Positions 15,691-24,719 of a stretch of DNA of 59,580 nt are shown here, in pieces. This stretch comes from Arenibacter nanhaiticus (GTDB lineage Bacteria; Bacteroidota; Bacteroidia; Flavobacteriales; Flavobacteriaceae), in NCBI RefSeq assembly GCF_900141935.1, contig NZ_FQYX01000026.1, positions 1 through 59,580 on the forward strand. Reading direction: 5' to 3'. A program made the position numbers and the translations under genes. The notes under the pieces are model-generated. The model did not search any database. It was not told where the DNA came from and saw nothing but the letters and a program-made list of their open reading frames with translations. Numbering within the stretch: position 1 is the first letter of the stretch; each line of letters starts with the position of its first letter.

Positions 15691-18600
15691 TTAGTCTACT
15701 AAAAGGGCTTTCTGTTCCCTAAATTGTTCTATAGGCATATTATAGAGCCAAGAGTATTTATCTTCCTTTCTTTCGACATAATGCACAAATGAAATATCGT
15801 TTTCTACAATATGAATATTATCACTTGGGGTCACTACCAACAATTGTAAATGTAATTGTTTGCAAAGATTTATTAAATAGCGTGATTTATCCTCGTCCTG
15901 GGCCTTAAAGGCCTCGTCTATAGCGATAAACCTAAATGAATTAGGCTGTAATCCTTCTTTGGTAAGCCCAAACTGGTAGGCAATAGCCGACCCTAATATA
16001 GTATAGGTAAGTTGGGCTTTTTCACCACCACTTAGTTGTCCCATACTTTCATAAGTCTTGGCTTTTTCGCCCGTTTCCTTATAAAACTCCTCGGCCTTAT
16101 AGCTAAACCAGGAACGGACATCGGTTACTTTTTTTCGCCATTCTTCAACGCTTAACTTCTCTATCAGAGGCTCTATATGGTTAAAGAAGTGGTTTTTTCG
16201 TCCGTCTACGGAAGCTTCTATCTCACGGGTATTTGGAATAGCAGCATTTAATAATGACCTAAACACCTTAACATCCTCACTGATCTTGTGAGGTACGACC
16301 ATCTGAATATAGGTAGCAGGATTGCTTTTAAAATTGATTCCCCTTAAGGAATCGTTCAGGTGCTGTATACTGCTCTTTATCTCATCGGACCAGCCTTCAA
16401 AAAACATTCGGAAATCGCCAATCTTATTGGTAATGGTCTCTTGGAGATATTGGTCGAACTTGCGCTCGAACTTTGGCAAATTATCATCTACCAATTGTTT
16501 TAAATATATCTGATACTCCCTTACAAACTCAAGGTTGCTAGCATCTGGCAATTCACTGACATCGGAACGCCAGTCTTTGAATTTTTCGGTAATTTCCTCC
16601 GACGGCCTTTTAAAGGCATTGATTTTTAACCTTAAATTATACTCTTTGCTAGTTTTCTCTTGTTCTAGTTTATTAATGGCTTCGGAAGTGTTCTTTTGAA
16701 AACGGACCTCGACCTTTTTAATATCGTCCAAAGTCACTTCACAAAGTTCAGGATATTGATTTTCAAAATCGTGGGTGTTTACCTCCCCAAGGTGATTGAT
16801 AATCTGAAAACTTCCTTTTCTTTCCTTGTCAATTTCCTCAATTTTCGCCTCTTGCTTAAATCGGGCTCTATTATTGGTTTCTATTTCTGATTCGGAAATC
16901 ACTTTTAATTTTTGTTGCACCTCATCTAACTGCCTTTGCAGCTCCTTTACCTTATCATTCGCCTTTTCCAAAGCCAATTTCTGATCTTCTTTTTCCTGAA
17001 TGCTAACAGCCAAGGCTTGCCAATGGATATCCTCATAATCGGTAAATACATCCAAAAGTTTTATATACGAATCCCGACGCTGCTTCAACCCGTTTAATTC
17101 CAGAGAAAGCCTTTCAATTTCCTTGTTGATGGTTATTTCCTTTTCTTGTAAGATCTTGATATCGGCCAGCAGGTGTTTTATTTTTTCCTTATTGTCCCAG
17201 CCCAACACAAAATTTGCTCTTCTCGAAATATGAATCCTATCGTCCTTTTCGTGTTTTCCCTTGGCAAACTTAATTAGTCCCTCAGGGGTAATAGCCTTTT
17301 CTTCAAAGGTTTCAAATACCTCTAAATTTTCTACACAGGCATAATTGTACTGCTTGGAAATAATATCGGCAAGCCATTCCGAATACTGGCTATCGGCTTT
17401 AAATTCTAGTTTATGAATAAGTTCATTAGACGCTTCTTTCCCCTGATCCAAAGATGCTAGAGAAGTAAAGCCCCTATAGCGCTGGTAGGTTATTCTTCCT
17501 TTTAGATCGGTTTTGTTAACATAGGCATTTACACGGGAATAATATTTTTCGGGTACTATGAGCCGTAGCGCAAAATTGTGCAATAACTTCTCCGTAGCAT
17601 GTTCCCATATACTTTCTTCTTCCTTTACTTTAATCAGCTCTCCAATAAAGGGAAGTTCATCTTTGGAAGCACCGATATGAGCTAGAATTTCGTCTCTAAT
17701 TTCTGCTACCCTACCCGATATGTTATTATTGTTTTTCCGAAGTTCCTCAATGGTAGTATTAGCTGCAGTAATTTTTTCTTTTACCAAGTCTACCCCATTC
17801 TTGGCCAGTCTTAGTTTTTCACTACTCTCAAGCTCTTCTTTTTCTAAAGTTTCCTTCCCTACATTAGCCTTGTCTCGGTTGTCCTTATAACTTTCCGGTC
17901 CTGGGTCTAGGTTGAGCCCTAAAGATGCTACCAATTCGTTATAGAGGGAAAGCTTGCGCTTTTTCTGATCCCTCGTAAAGATTAATTTTTCTATTTCTGT
18001 TTTTAGCTGTTCTATTTGATTCCCAACCTGGTCCGACTTTATTTGAACCATTAGATTGGTTTCCCGAATTTTAAGCTCGGCTTCCTGTCTTTTCAACCCC
18101 TGTAAAGCCTCTTCAAGCGCCTTTAAATTTTCCTGGCACTTTTCTAGGGCTATTTCGGATAGGTCTACATTTTTTTTCGCAAACCAATACACCCCCACTT
18201 CCTTCTCGTGCTGCAATTTCTTTAAGGAAGTTTGGATGCTTTGCAAGTCTGTGGCAAACTGATCTATCGGCTGTAGTTGGGCTATTTGTTCCCTTGCCTT
18301 TTCTATATTGACTTTAGCATCCATAAGGGTTAAAAAACTCTCCTTTAGATGCATAAACCGCGATTCGGCATCGAGCTCTTCCAACATATTCGTTCTGATA
18401 AATTCATCAAGATCTTCTAGAACTTTCACGCCAACTACCTGGTTAAAAAGACTTAAAGCCTTTACGGAGCGCATCCCAAAAAGATCGGCTATCCTTTGGG
18501 CATAAGTAGTAGGACCTTCAAAAAATTCTACTATTTTTCGTGGCTTATTGGTATTATAAATTTTTTCTAATCGTCTTTTCCATGCAAATTTATCATCAAA

Positions 18601-19089
18601 TTCGGCAAAATCTACCGCGATTTCCAAAGGCGCATGCGCCATTCCATAAGCTCTTTTTAAGTTACCGTTAGAAAACCAACGAAGCTGAAATATGGTAATA
18701 TGTTTGTCCTCTGTATTAGAAAAAGAAGCTAGAATAATAGAATAGGCAGAATTTTTATCCCGTAGCATTTGTAGCGTACTACTTAATTCCCCTTCCTTTT
18801 GTATACTCCCGTAATTACCACATACATAGGTTTCTTCGGTACGGTCTCCTTTTTTATCTACCCCAGAAGACTGGTTGTAGAACCTATCTTTCTTGGCAGG
18901 TACCATGAGGGTAAGCAAGGCATCTATAAAAGTACTTTTCCCCGAAGCGTTGGCTCCGGTTAAGAGCGAATTGTTTCCTTTAGGGTGAATTCTGAAAATT
19001 CTATCGTGAAAAGTTCCCCAGTTTAAAACTTCCATATATTGAAGCCTAAAACCAGCTGTATTGGAATTGGTACTAAACAGACTCAACAT
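15691..19089 (-). CDS. jetC: Wadjet JetC / MksB-like SMC ATPase
   Basis: This 1132-aa SMC-type ATPase is the motor of a MukBEF-like complex. Walker A is GANASGKST at residues 45-53. The ABC signature LSGGEKAQLTYTIL lies near residue 1016 and Walker B FIAIDEAFKAQDED near residue 1053. Long coiled-coil arms (residues about 290-490 and 640-940) flank a hinge-like region around 500-640. In Wadjet systems JetC with JetA and JetB extrudes DNA loops on plasmids, and JetD then cuts. jetC overlaps jetB by 17 bp. No jetD follows; the next gene is the fluoride antiporter. The closely related MksB condensin is the alternative reading. Confidence 0.88.
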   Translation of the reverse strand: MLSLFSTNSNTAGFRLQYMEVLNWGTFHDRIFRIHPKGNNSLLTGANASGKSTFIDALLTLMVPAKKDRFYNQSSGVDKKGDRTEETYVCGNYGSIQKEGELSSTLQMLRDKNSAYSIILASFSNTEDKHITIFQLRWFSNGNLKRAYGMAHAPLEIAVDFAEFDDKFAWKRRLEKIYNTNKPRKIVEFFEGPTTYAQRIADLFGMRSVKALSLFNQVVGVKVLEDLDEFIRTNMLEELDAESRFMHLKESFLTLMDAKVNIEKAREQIAQLQPIDQFATDLQSIQTSLKKLQHEKEVGVYWFAKKNVDLSEIALEKCQENLKALEEALQGLKRQEAELKIRETNLMVQIKSDQVGNQIEQLKTEIEKLIFTRDQKKRKLSLYNELVASLGLNLDPGPESYKDNRDKANVGKETLEKEELESSEKLRLAKNGVDLVKEKITAANTTIEELRKNNNNISGRVAEIRDEILAHIGASKDELPFIGELIKVKEEESIWEHATEKLLHNFALRLIVPEKYYSRVNAYVNKTDLKGRITYQRYRGFTSLASLDQGKEASNELIHKLEFKADSQYSEWLADIISKQYNYACVENLEVFETFEEKAITPEGLIKFAKGKHEKDDRIHISRRANFVLGWDNKEKIKHLLADIKILQEKEITINKEIERLSLELNGLKQRRDSYIKLLDVFTDYEDIHWQALAVSIQEKEDQKLALEKANDKVKELQRQLDEVQQKLKVISESEIETNNRARFKQEAKIEEIDKERKGSFQIINHLGEVNTHDFENQYPELCEVTLDDIKKVEVRFQKNTSEAINKLEQEKTSKEYNLRLKINAFKRPSEEITEKFKDWRSDVSELPDASNLEFVREYQIYLKQLVDDNLPKFERKFDQYLQETITNKIGDFRMFFEGWSDEIKSSIQHLNDSLRGINFKSNPATYIQMVVPHKISEDVKVFRSLLNAAIPNTREIEASVDGRKNHFFNHIEPLIEKLSVEEWRKKVTDVRSWFSYKAEEFYKETGEKAKTYESMGQLSGGEKAQLTYTILGSAIAYQFGLTKEGLQPNSFRFIAIDEAFKAQDEDKSRYLINLCKQLHLQLLVVTPSDNIHIVENDISFVHYVERKEDKYSWLYNMPIEQFREQKALLVD

Positions 19090-19654
19090 AATGCTGTAAT
19101 TTATTTTTAAATTCTTTTAAAACGTCTAGCGTTACTTTCTCTTTTATGATTCTATGGATCTTATAAATGACTTCGCTATCGGTTTTGCTCACTTCCTTCA
19201 AGTATCCCAATTCCACTATTTTATTGATATAGCCATCGAGTTCCTTTTGGAATTTTAATTCGTTATAGCCCGCTTCTAGGAACAATTCCAATTCTTCCTT
19301 GATGTTAGACCTGCTTATATACTTTTCGTTTACATCAAATTGTGCTGGGTTGCTATCAAATTCTTCCAGACTTTGCCGCAACACTACCAGTATAATGGTG
19401 ATTTCATACCCTACTTGGCGCCTAGATATCAATCCAAGGGTATTTCCATCACTATCTTCAAACTGCCTTAAATAAGCAAAACCATCATCTTTTTTCACCA
19501 TTAATTCCAACCCCATTAGGCTTACATATTCCTGAATTTCCGTTTGGTAATTAATGACCGTTTCCCACAAACTAGCACTACTCTCTATTGGGGCCTTAAG
19601 CAATTTTACAATTGCCTTGGAATACGGTTTTATATTTTTTTCTAAACTGCTCAT
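19073..19654 (-). CDS. jetB: Wadjet JetB / MksE-like (DUF4194) kite subunit
   Basis: This 193-aa protein sits between jetA and jetC, as in all jet operons, and has the DUF4194 character: an N-terminal helical part, a WETVINYQTEIQEYVSLMGLELMV segment, and FAYLRQFEDSDGN ahead of RRQVGYEITIILVVLRQSLEEF. It would be the small winged-helix kite subunit bridging the kleisin JetA and the JetC ATPase. Its ATG overlaps the jetA stop (ATGA), and its 3' end overlaps jetC, so translation of the three is coupled. Confidence 0.85.
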   Translation of the reverse strand: MSSLEKNIKPYSKAIVKLLKAPIESSASLWETVINYQTEIQEYVSLMGLELMVKKDDGFAYLRQFEDSDGNTLGLISRRQVGYEITIILVVLRQSLEEFDSNPAQFDVNEKYISRSNIKEELELFLEAGYNELKFQKELDGYINKIVELGYLKEVSKTDSEVIYKIHRIIKEKVTLDVLKEFKNKLQHYVESV

Positions 19655-21111
19655 TTAGTGAGTATTATTTCGGGTATTTGTATTGATTTCTCCTCTGCGT
19701 TATTAAAATTGATACGTTGCATTTTTTCCGAACTTATGACGTGCTTGTGCTCTTTGGCTATCCCCAAATATCCAAACAGCTCTGGCAGCCCCTTTTCTAA
19801 TCCGCCATAATCTTCAATGACATCTTTCAGGGTTACTTGCGATTTTTGAGCTAATGCCATAGTAATCCGTTCGCGAAGTAATTTCTTATCTACACTCACT
19901 TGGGAAAACAATTTATCGAGGCTATTAGAGTTAAGGAAATGTTCATCGGCCAATTTAGGTGCCGCCTTATAAGTGCCCGCTTCTTCTTTGTCAAAGGTTA
20001 GTTTTCTTTCGAAAGGCATGGCTATTTCCATAGCTGTTTCTAATTCAAAAGAAAGGTCGGGTCTTACTCCGGTATTTCTGATCTCGAGCAAAGACTTTTT
20101 TATGTCCTGTATAATATGTTTGGTAGAGGCGGTTTTGGAAGATTGGTTTTCCCTGATGATGCGACTCAGTTTTTCGGCCATTTTATCGTTGGCCTCATAT
20201 ACCTTTTGCCCAGATCTGTGTAAATGTTTTTTCATTCCCCTTAGAAAGAAATCGCCAATTGCGATATTCTTCTCTTCTAAACGGGTGTATAATTCATCGA
20301 TGAGTTCATCCCATTCCAGTTGCAGTTCCGGATGGAGTAGAAAAGACCAAAAGGCATAAAAGCTCTTGCCCTGCGAACTTTCCTTTAGTTCATCCAAAGC
20401 TCCAAAGGCGTACTCCAGAATATCGCCTTTTGGGAGATTGTTTTCGGCATGTTTTCGGTAGATGGCTTTTGTTATTTCCTTAAAATTATCTTCTACTTCC
20501 TTAAAATCGGAAAGCAATTCCTTGGCCAAATAATTAATATGGTTGAACCGCGGAATAATCTCATACTCTTCATATGTCTTTATATCCTCTCCCGATTTGA
20601 TGCGTTCTATCTGTTCCTCAATGTCGCGCTTTTTAGCTTCCAATAACCGAATGCGGCTATCGGCATCATCATTGGTAAATTCAACCAACTCCTTGATCTG
20701 GTTAAAGATGATTTTGAATTTAGATTCCGTCCCAACATAAGCTTCCTTTTGAAGGGCAGACAACCAATCTATAGTCTTTCTAGAATGCGACGAAAGTTCG
20801 TAATATATATCGCCCTTTTCGTTTTGATAGTTGGTTAAAAAACCCCTATTGGTCCATTGTTGAACATATCGTTTAGCCTTATCATCATAGGATTGTACCT
20901 CTTCTTGTTCATCTTCTTCATCGCTTTCAATCTGGTGAAATTCCAAATAGTCAGCCAATTTAGAGTGTATGCGGTCGGCCGTAATGGCTTCCGGATGGTC
21001 TGTGAACATACTCAACAGAAATACGATGACCACCTCCCTGTTTTTGAGTTTGAGCAACTCGGTACTAGGTGAGTTCTGTAAAATATCAGATATAACGGCA
21101 CTATCAATCAT
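19651..21111 (-). CDS. jetA: Wadjet JetA / MksF-like (DUF3375) kleisin
   Basis: The 486-aa product starts MIDSAVISDILQNSP; an upstream in-frame ATG at 21162 would add 17 residues but gives an untypical N-terminus. The DUF3375 pattern is clear: SRKTIDWLSALQKEAYVGTESKF at about 115-140, the coiled segment RIRLLEAKKRDIEEQIERIKSGE, and ETAMEIAMPFERKLTF near 375. An acidic linker (ESDEEDEQEEVQSYDD) sits near residue 60. JetA is the kleisin that closes the SMC ring. The first gene of the three-gene operon. Confidence 0.85.
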   Translation of the reverse strand: MIDSAVISDILQNSPSTELLKLKNREVVIVFLLSMFTDHPEAITADRIHSKLADYLEFHQIESDEEDEQEEVQSYDDKAKRYVQQWTNRGFLTNYQNEKGDIYYELSSHSRKTIDWLSALQKEAYVGTESKFKIIFNQIKELVEFTNDDADSRIRLLEAKKRDIEEQIERIKSGEDIKTYEEYEIIPRFNHINYLAKELLSDFKEVEDNFKEITKAIYRKHAENNLPKGDILEYAFGALDELKESSQGKSFYAFWSFLLHPELQLEWDELIDELYTRLEEKNIAIGDFFLRGMKKHLHRSGQKVYEANDKMAEKLSRIIRENQSSKTASTKHIIQDIKKSLLEIRNTGVRPDLSFELETAMEIAMPFERKLTFDKEEAGTYKAAPKLADEHFLNSNSLDKLFSQVSVDKKLLRERITMALAQKSQVTLKDVIEDYGGLEKGLPELFGYLGIAKEHKHVISSEKMQRINFNNAEEKSIQIPEIILTK

Positions 21112-21286
21112 GCATAGGTGTATTATTCGCGGCAAAAATGCGAGGTTCAAATCACAAATCAAATCATCTGCACCAAAAATTATACCCCTTGTTTTTCCTT
21201 AATCTGGGACTTATTCACGGACCACTTGAAATTCAATTCATTACGTCATAAAGCTCTCAGGAAATTGTTTACTCACTTAGTTTCGC

Positions 21287-21589
21287 TTATTTATCCAATT
21301 CTTGAAAGACAACTTTAGCGGCTGCAATCTTTTCATTTTCCTCTTTGGCTTTTTGCAAGGTTTCCTCCGTGACAATGTGCCAATACACCCATTTATCCCC
21401 AAATACGGAATAACAGATTTCTGCCCTGATCCATGAAGTTCTGGGTTGGTTTACCAATCGAACACCATTTTCTAAGACCGCCAAGGTTTTAGTAAGGCGT
21501 ACCACTTCCGAAAAAGAAAATCTTAGAAAATCGGCAAATCCATCTTGCCTAACATTGTAAACCTTGTCTCCAATTTTTAACGCTTCCAT
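21287..21589 (-). CDS. Hypothetical protein (100 aa)
   Basis: I do not recognise the family. The N-terminal half looks like a small beta-barrel (IGDKVYNVRQDGF ... TLAVLENGVRLVNQ) and the C-terminus is a charged helix (ETLQKAKEENEKIAAAKVVF). A Trp-rich stretch (KWVYWHIV) is central. It lies 175 bp upstream of jetA on the same strand with no obvious terminator between, so it could share a transcript with jetABC, but nothing shows a functional link. Confidence 0.6.
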   Translation of the reverse strand: MEALKIGDKVYNVRQDGFADFLRFSFSEVVRLTKTLAVLENGVRLVNQPRTSWIRAEICYSVFGDKWVYWHIVTEETLQKAKEENEKIAAAKVVFQELDK

Positions 21590-21760
21590 TGTAAAAAAGG
21601 ACTAAAAGTAATGCTAGATGGAGTTTAAATCTTCCATAAAACCTAGAACTTATAAACATTGTTCAGATTCCATTAATACTGAAGAAATTATAAGTATCCG
21701 TTTAAAAATTCTAATGCTTACATTTTACTTTCAATATGGCCACCATTCATACAATTCGTG

Positions 21761-21768
21761 TATTTTTG
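21761..21768 (+). promoter_or_regulatory. -7 box upstream of phnA
   Basis: TATTTTTG fits the Bacteroidetes TAnnTTTG element, ending 20 bp before the phnA ATG. A -33 TTG at the ideal distance is not clear. Confidence 0.55.
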
Positions 21769-21788
21769 CCACTTAAAACAGAAATACT

Positions 21789-22367
21789 ATGAGCTTAGAA
21801 AGAGAATTAGGAAAACGTAGCAATCATCAATGTGAACTATGTACCAGTTCCGAAAAATTAAGTGTTTTAGAAGTACTCCCTACTAAAACTGGCGGCGTAG
21901 ATGAAAGCTTGCTAGTTTGTGAAACTTGCAAAGACCAATATGAAAACCCAGAGCATACAGACCCCAATCATTGGCGTTGCTTAAACGATAGTATGTGGAG
22001 CGAGCATACTCCCGTGAAGGTCATTGCATGGAGAATGTTGAGCAGACTTAGAAATGAAGGATGGCCTCAAGATTTGTTGGATATGTTTTATTTGGAAGAA
22101 GAAGATTTGGAATGGGCTAAAGCCACAGGTGAAGGAGCTCCTGCCGAAGATCAAATAATTCATAGAGATAGTAACGGAGTTGTTCTCGCTGCTGGTGACA
22201 ACGTCGTTCTGATAAAAGACTTACCAGTGAAAGGATCTAGTATGGTTGCCAAAAGAGGAACTGCCGTTAGAAGAATTTCTTTGGACCATGAAAATGCAGA
22301 ATATATCGAAGGAAAAGTCGATGGTCAGCAAATCGTGATCATTACTAAATACGTTAAGAAAATATAA
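21789..22367 (+). CDS. phnA: PhnA domain protein (zinc-ribbon plus SH3-like)
   Basis: The 192-aa protein has an N-terminal zinc ribbon formed by CELC and CETC pairs (residues about 15-18 and 49-52). The C-terminal PhnA/YjdM domain (IIHRDSNGVVLAAGDNVVLIKDLPVKGSSMVAKRGTAVR) follows. Despite the name, this family is not needed for phosphonate use, and its biochemical role is unsettled. A consensus -7 box precedes it. It is transcribed divergently from the 100-aa gene upstream of jetA. Confidence 0.88.
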   Translation: MSLERELGKRSNHQCELCTSSEKLSVLEVLPTKTGGVDESLLVCETCKDQYENPEHTDPNHWRCLNDSMWSEHTPVKVIAWRMLSRLRNEGWPQDLLDMFYLEEEDLEWAKATGEGAPAEDQIIHRDSNGVVLAAGDNVVLIKDLPVKGSSMVAKRGTAVRRISLDHENAEYIEGKVDGQQIVIITKYVKKI

Positions 22368-22430
22368 ATAGGTCGGTTCATCGCCAATTTTATTTCTTAC
22401 AACCTCAAAGGTCCCATTTTTTTTAAGTTT

Positions 22431-23576
22431 ATGGAATTAAAAGTTAGGCAACGGTTTGCTTTAAGCACCTATTTCTTTTTATCTGGATTTTGTTTTTCTA
22501 CTTGGGCAGCACGTATCCCAACGATAAAAACTTTTTTTGATTTAAATGAAGCTCAATTGGGCAATATTTTACTGACCCTGCCTATTTGTTCCATGATCGG
22601 GCTGCCATTCTCCGGATGGCTGGTAGCCCGATACAACAGTAGGATGCCACTTTTAATTTCATTTTTGCTGTTCGCAATTTCCCTGATTTTTATAGGGTAT
22701 GCCAAGAGCACGGTTGCCTTAATAGCCGCTATTGGATCTTTTGCCTTCTGTATGCGTATCCTAAACATATCGATGAATACCCAAGCCATTACCCTGCAGA
22801 AGCAATATGATAAAAAGATAAATGGGGCCTTTCATGGCATCTGGAGCACCGGTGGGATCGCAGGTGTCAGTTTCTCTACCCTCACCTTAAAAATGGATAT
22901 TCCCATGGCACAGCATTTATTAATGGTAGCCATAATAACCATCGTGGTTTCCTTGCTGGCCTTTAAATTTCTATTGACCAATGACAAAGCGCCATCCGGA
23001 AATAAGCTAATTCTTGGTAAACCAGATCCTTTTGTGTTTTACTTGGGGCTATTGGTCTTCTTTGCTGCCATATGCGAGGGCGGAATGTACGATTGGAGCG
23101 GCGTATACTTTAAGGAAATAATCAAGGAAGATGTGTTTACCCTGGGATATCTTATTTTCATGTTCTTTATGGCCTTATCCCGATTTTTATCGGATTATCT
23201 TATCGACGCTATCGGTATGGCCAAGACCTATATGGCCAGTGGTATTTTAATTTCAATAGGCATAGCTATCGCCATTGGTTTCCCCTATTTTTGGCCGGCC
23301 ATGTTTGGCTTTTGTCTCATCGGGTTTGGTGCCGCCTCCGTATTCCCTATGACCTTTACGTTGGCGGGTACCTCAAAAAAATATTCTCCAGGAATGGCTA
23401 TATCTATTATCGCCACCTACGGAATTCTTGGCATGTTTATCGGTCCCCCCCTAATTGGTTATCTGGCCCATGCCTTTAACCTACAAACTTCCTTTATTAT
23501 TTTTATATTTTCGGGACTGATGTTAATACCGGTGTCTAAACTCTTTTTTATTCATCAAAAATCCCTCGAAAATTAA
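22431..23576 (+). CDS. MFS transporter (YbjJ-like)
   Basis: A 381-aa major facilitator with about 12 hydrophobic helices. The start (RFALSTYFFLSGFCFSTWAARIPTIK) and the A-motif-like loop GWLVARYNSRMP match the YbjJ-type subgroup of drug/sugar MFS proteins. FHGIWSTGGIAGV is typical of helix 5 in this group. Substrate unknown. The gene begins 63 bp after phnA on the same strand, so cotranscription is possible. A dispersed repeat lies 87 bp beyond its stop. Confidence 0.85.
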   Translation: MELKVRQRFALSTYFFLSGFCFSTWAARIPTIKTFFDLNEAQLGNILLTLPICSMIGLPFSGWLVARYNSRMPLLISFLLFAISLIFIGYAKSTVALIAAIGSFAFCMRILNISMNTQAITLQKQYDKKINGAFHGIWSTGGIAGVSFSTLTLKMDIPMAQHLLMVAIITIVVSLLAFKFLLTNDKAPSGNKLILGKPDPFVFYLGLLVFFAAICEGGMYDWSGVYFKEIIKEDVFTLGYLIFMFFMALSRFLSDYLIDAIGMAKTYMASGILISIGIAIAIGFPYFWPAMFGFCLIGFGAASVFPMTFTLAGTSKKYSPGMAISIIATYGILGMFIGPPLIGYLAHAFNLQTSFIIFIFSGLMLIPVSKLFFIHQKSLEN

Positions 23577-23663
23577 TTTCCCTGAGTACTATATTTGGAA
23601 GTAAATGCGATGTAGCAATTAAATAAAGTGCTTCTATATCCCTATAGGTTTTAGGGCAATGAC

Positions 23664-23752
23664 TTGGGCGTTCCCTCCTTCGTCGGGCGGGCTCTCCGCT
23701 ATATCCCTTGCCTTGCTGCGGGGATGCCGCTGCGATCCCTAACGCAAAAAAA
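23664..23752 (-). repeat. 89-nt dispersed structured repeat, copy B
   Basis: Read on the minus strand this copy starts TTTTTTTGCGTTAGGGAT and ends GGGAACGCCCAA, matching copy A at 13938-14026 at about 90 % identity by eye. The GGGAT/ATCCC hairpin is preserved. Relative to the preceding gene (MFS, plus strand) it has the same orientation as copy A has to the CLC gene: both sit just 3' of a gene and read antisense to it. Confidence 0.8.
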
Positions 23753-23890
23753 TAGGAGAATAAATAAGGCATAAGTTTAGGGGCGTCGTCTCGTGATATG
23801 GATTTTAATATTACTTCGGGTTTAATTAAAAAGCAGCTTGTGTAAAGAAGCCCTTATTGTTTCAGGATTGTTACTTCTTATAGGAATCAA

Positions 23891-24163
23891 TTAAACATCA
23901 GGCAAACCATTCTGCAGCTAAGAACCCCAGACCATATGCGCGGGCGGGTCGCCTCGGTAAACACCATGTTCGTTGGCTCCTCCAACGAACTTGGTGCTTT
24001 TAAAAGCGGACTAACCGCCAAAATAATAGGTACGGTAACGGCGGTAGTTTTTGGAGGATGTATGACCTTGGCCACCGTCCTATTTACTGGAGCGATCTCT
24101 CCTACCTTTAGAAAACTAGACCTTAGGGAAGACCTAGATGCTTTTGAAAATGAATCTAATTAA
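23891..24163 (+). pseudogene. C-terminal remnant of an EntS-like MFS exporter
   Basis: The translated remnant reads LNIRQTILQLRTPDHMRGRVASVN, then MFVGSSNELGAFKSGLTAK and a final membrane helix. This matches the last quarter of EntS/MFS_3-type exporters. The frame upstream of about 23891 loses resemblance and hits a stop at 23843-23845, so over 300 N-terminal residues are missing. It is not the tail of the MFS gene just upstream, which is complete and of a different subgroup. The segment 23577-23890 holds only the dispersed repeat. Confidence 0.75.
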
Positions 24164-24244
24164 AGATTAAACACGATTTCAAAAGCATCCAGACCAGCCT
24201 ACCACTTAGACGATACTAAAGCTTAACCTTTTACAGCATGAGTT

Positions 24245-24694
24245 TTAGGGGGTATATATAAATAGCCATTCCCTATTTGAAGGATCCTTTGACTGTGAAA
24301 CAACCTGAAATCCGTTTTTTTCGTAGAATGCTTGCAACCCCTCTTCTTCTATAGTTAGCCAATACGATTGCTTTGGCTGTCTTGCCTTTAAAGCATTTAA
24401 CCACTGGGTTCCCAAAGCTTGGTTTCGACGGTTGGGATCTACATACAAAAATCCGATATATTGAAAACTAACATCCCTGTATTTCTTACCCTCAGTTAGT
24501 TCAAAATCGGTCATATTCGGAGGGTCTTGTTCAAATACAATTCCACCCGCTACTATAGCCCCCTGATCCGTAAGCACATAAATATTGGCATTTGTCTTAT
24601 AGGTATTCCATACAGGTACAATTATGGCCTGCCAATCTAGCGGCAGCATCTTAAAATACTCCTTGGCGTCACTTTCTAAAGATATGAAATCCAT
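24245..24694 (-). CDS. GNAT family N-acetyltransferase
   Basis: A 149-aa GNAT enzyme starting MDFISLESDAKEYFKMLP. The longer frame to 24751 would overlap the upstream gene and adds 19 residues without family character. The acetyl-CoA region is FQYIGFLYVDPNRRNQALGTQWLNAL (R/Q-x-x-G/A variant: RRNQALG), and the C-terminal LQAFYEKNGFQVVS is the standard last GNAT motif. It begins 26 bp after the ATP-grasp gene, so the two are probably an operon. The acceptor is unknown. Confidence 0.85.
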   Translation of the reverse strand: MDFISLESDAKEYFKMLPLDWQAIIVPVWNTYKTNANIYVLTDQGAIVAGGIVFEQDPPNMTDFELTEGKKYRDVSFQYIGFLYVDPNRRNQALGTQWLNALKARQPKQSYWLTIEEEGLQAFYEKNGFQVVSQSKDPSNREWLFIYTP

Positions 24695-24719
24695 CAATAA
24701 AAATATTAAATTACCACTG

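Noticed and set aside
21112-21162. 17-residue N-terminal extension of jetA
   Set aside because: The extension (MICDLNLAFLPRIIHLC) is unlike DUF3375 N-termini; the ATG at 21111 gives the family-typical start.
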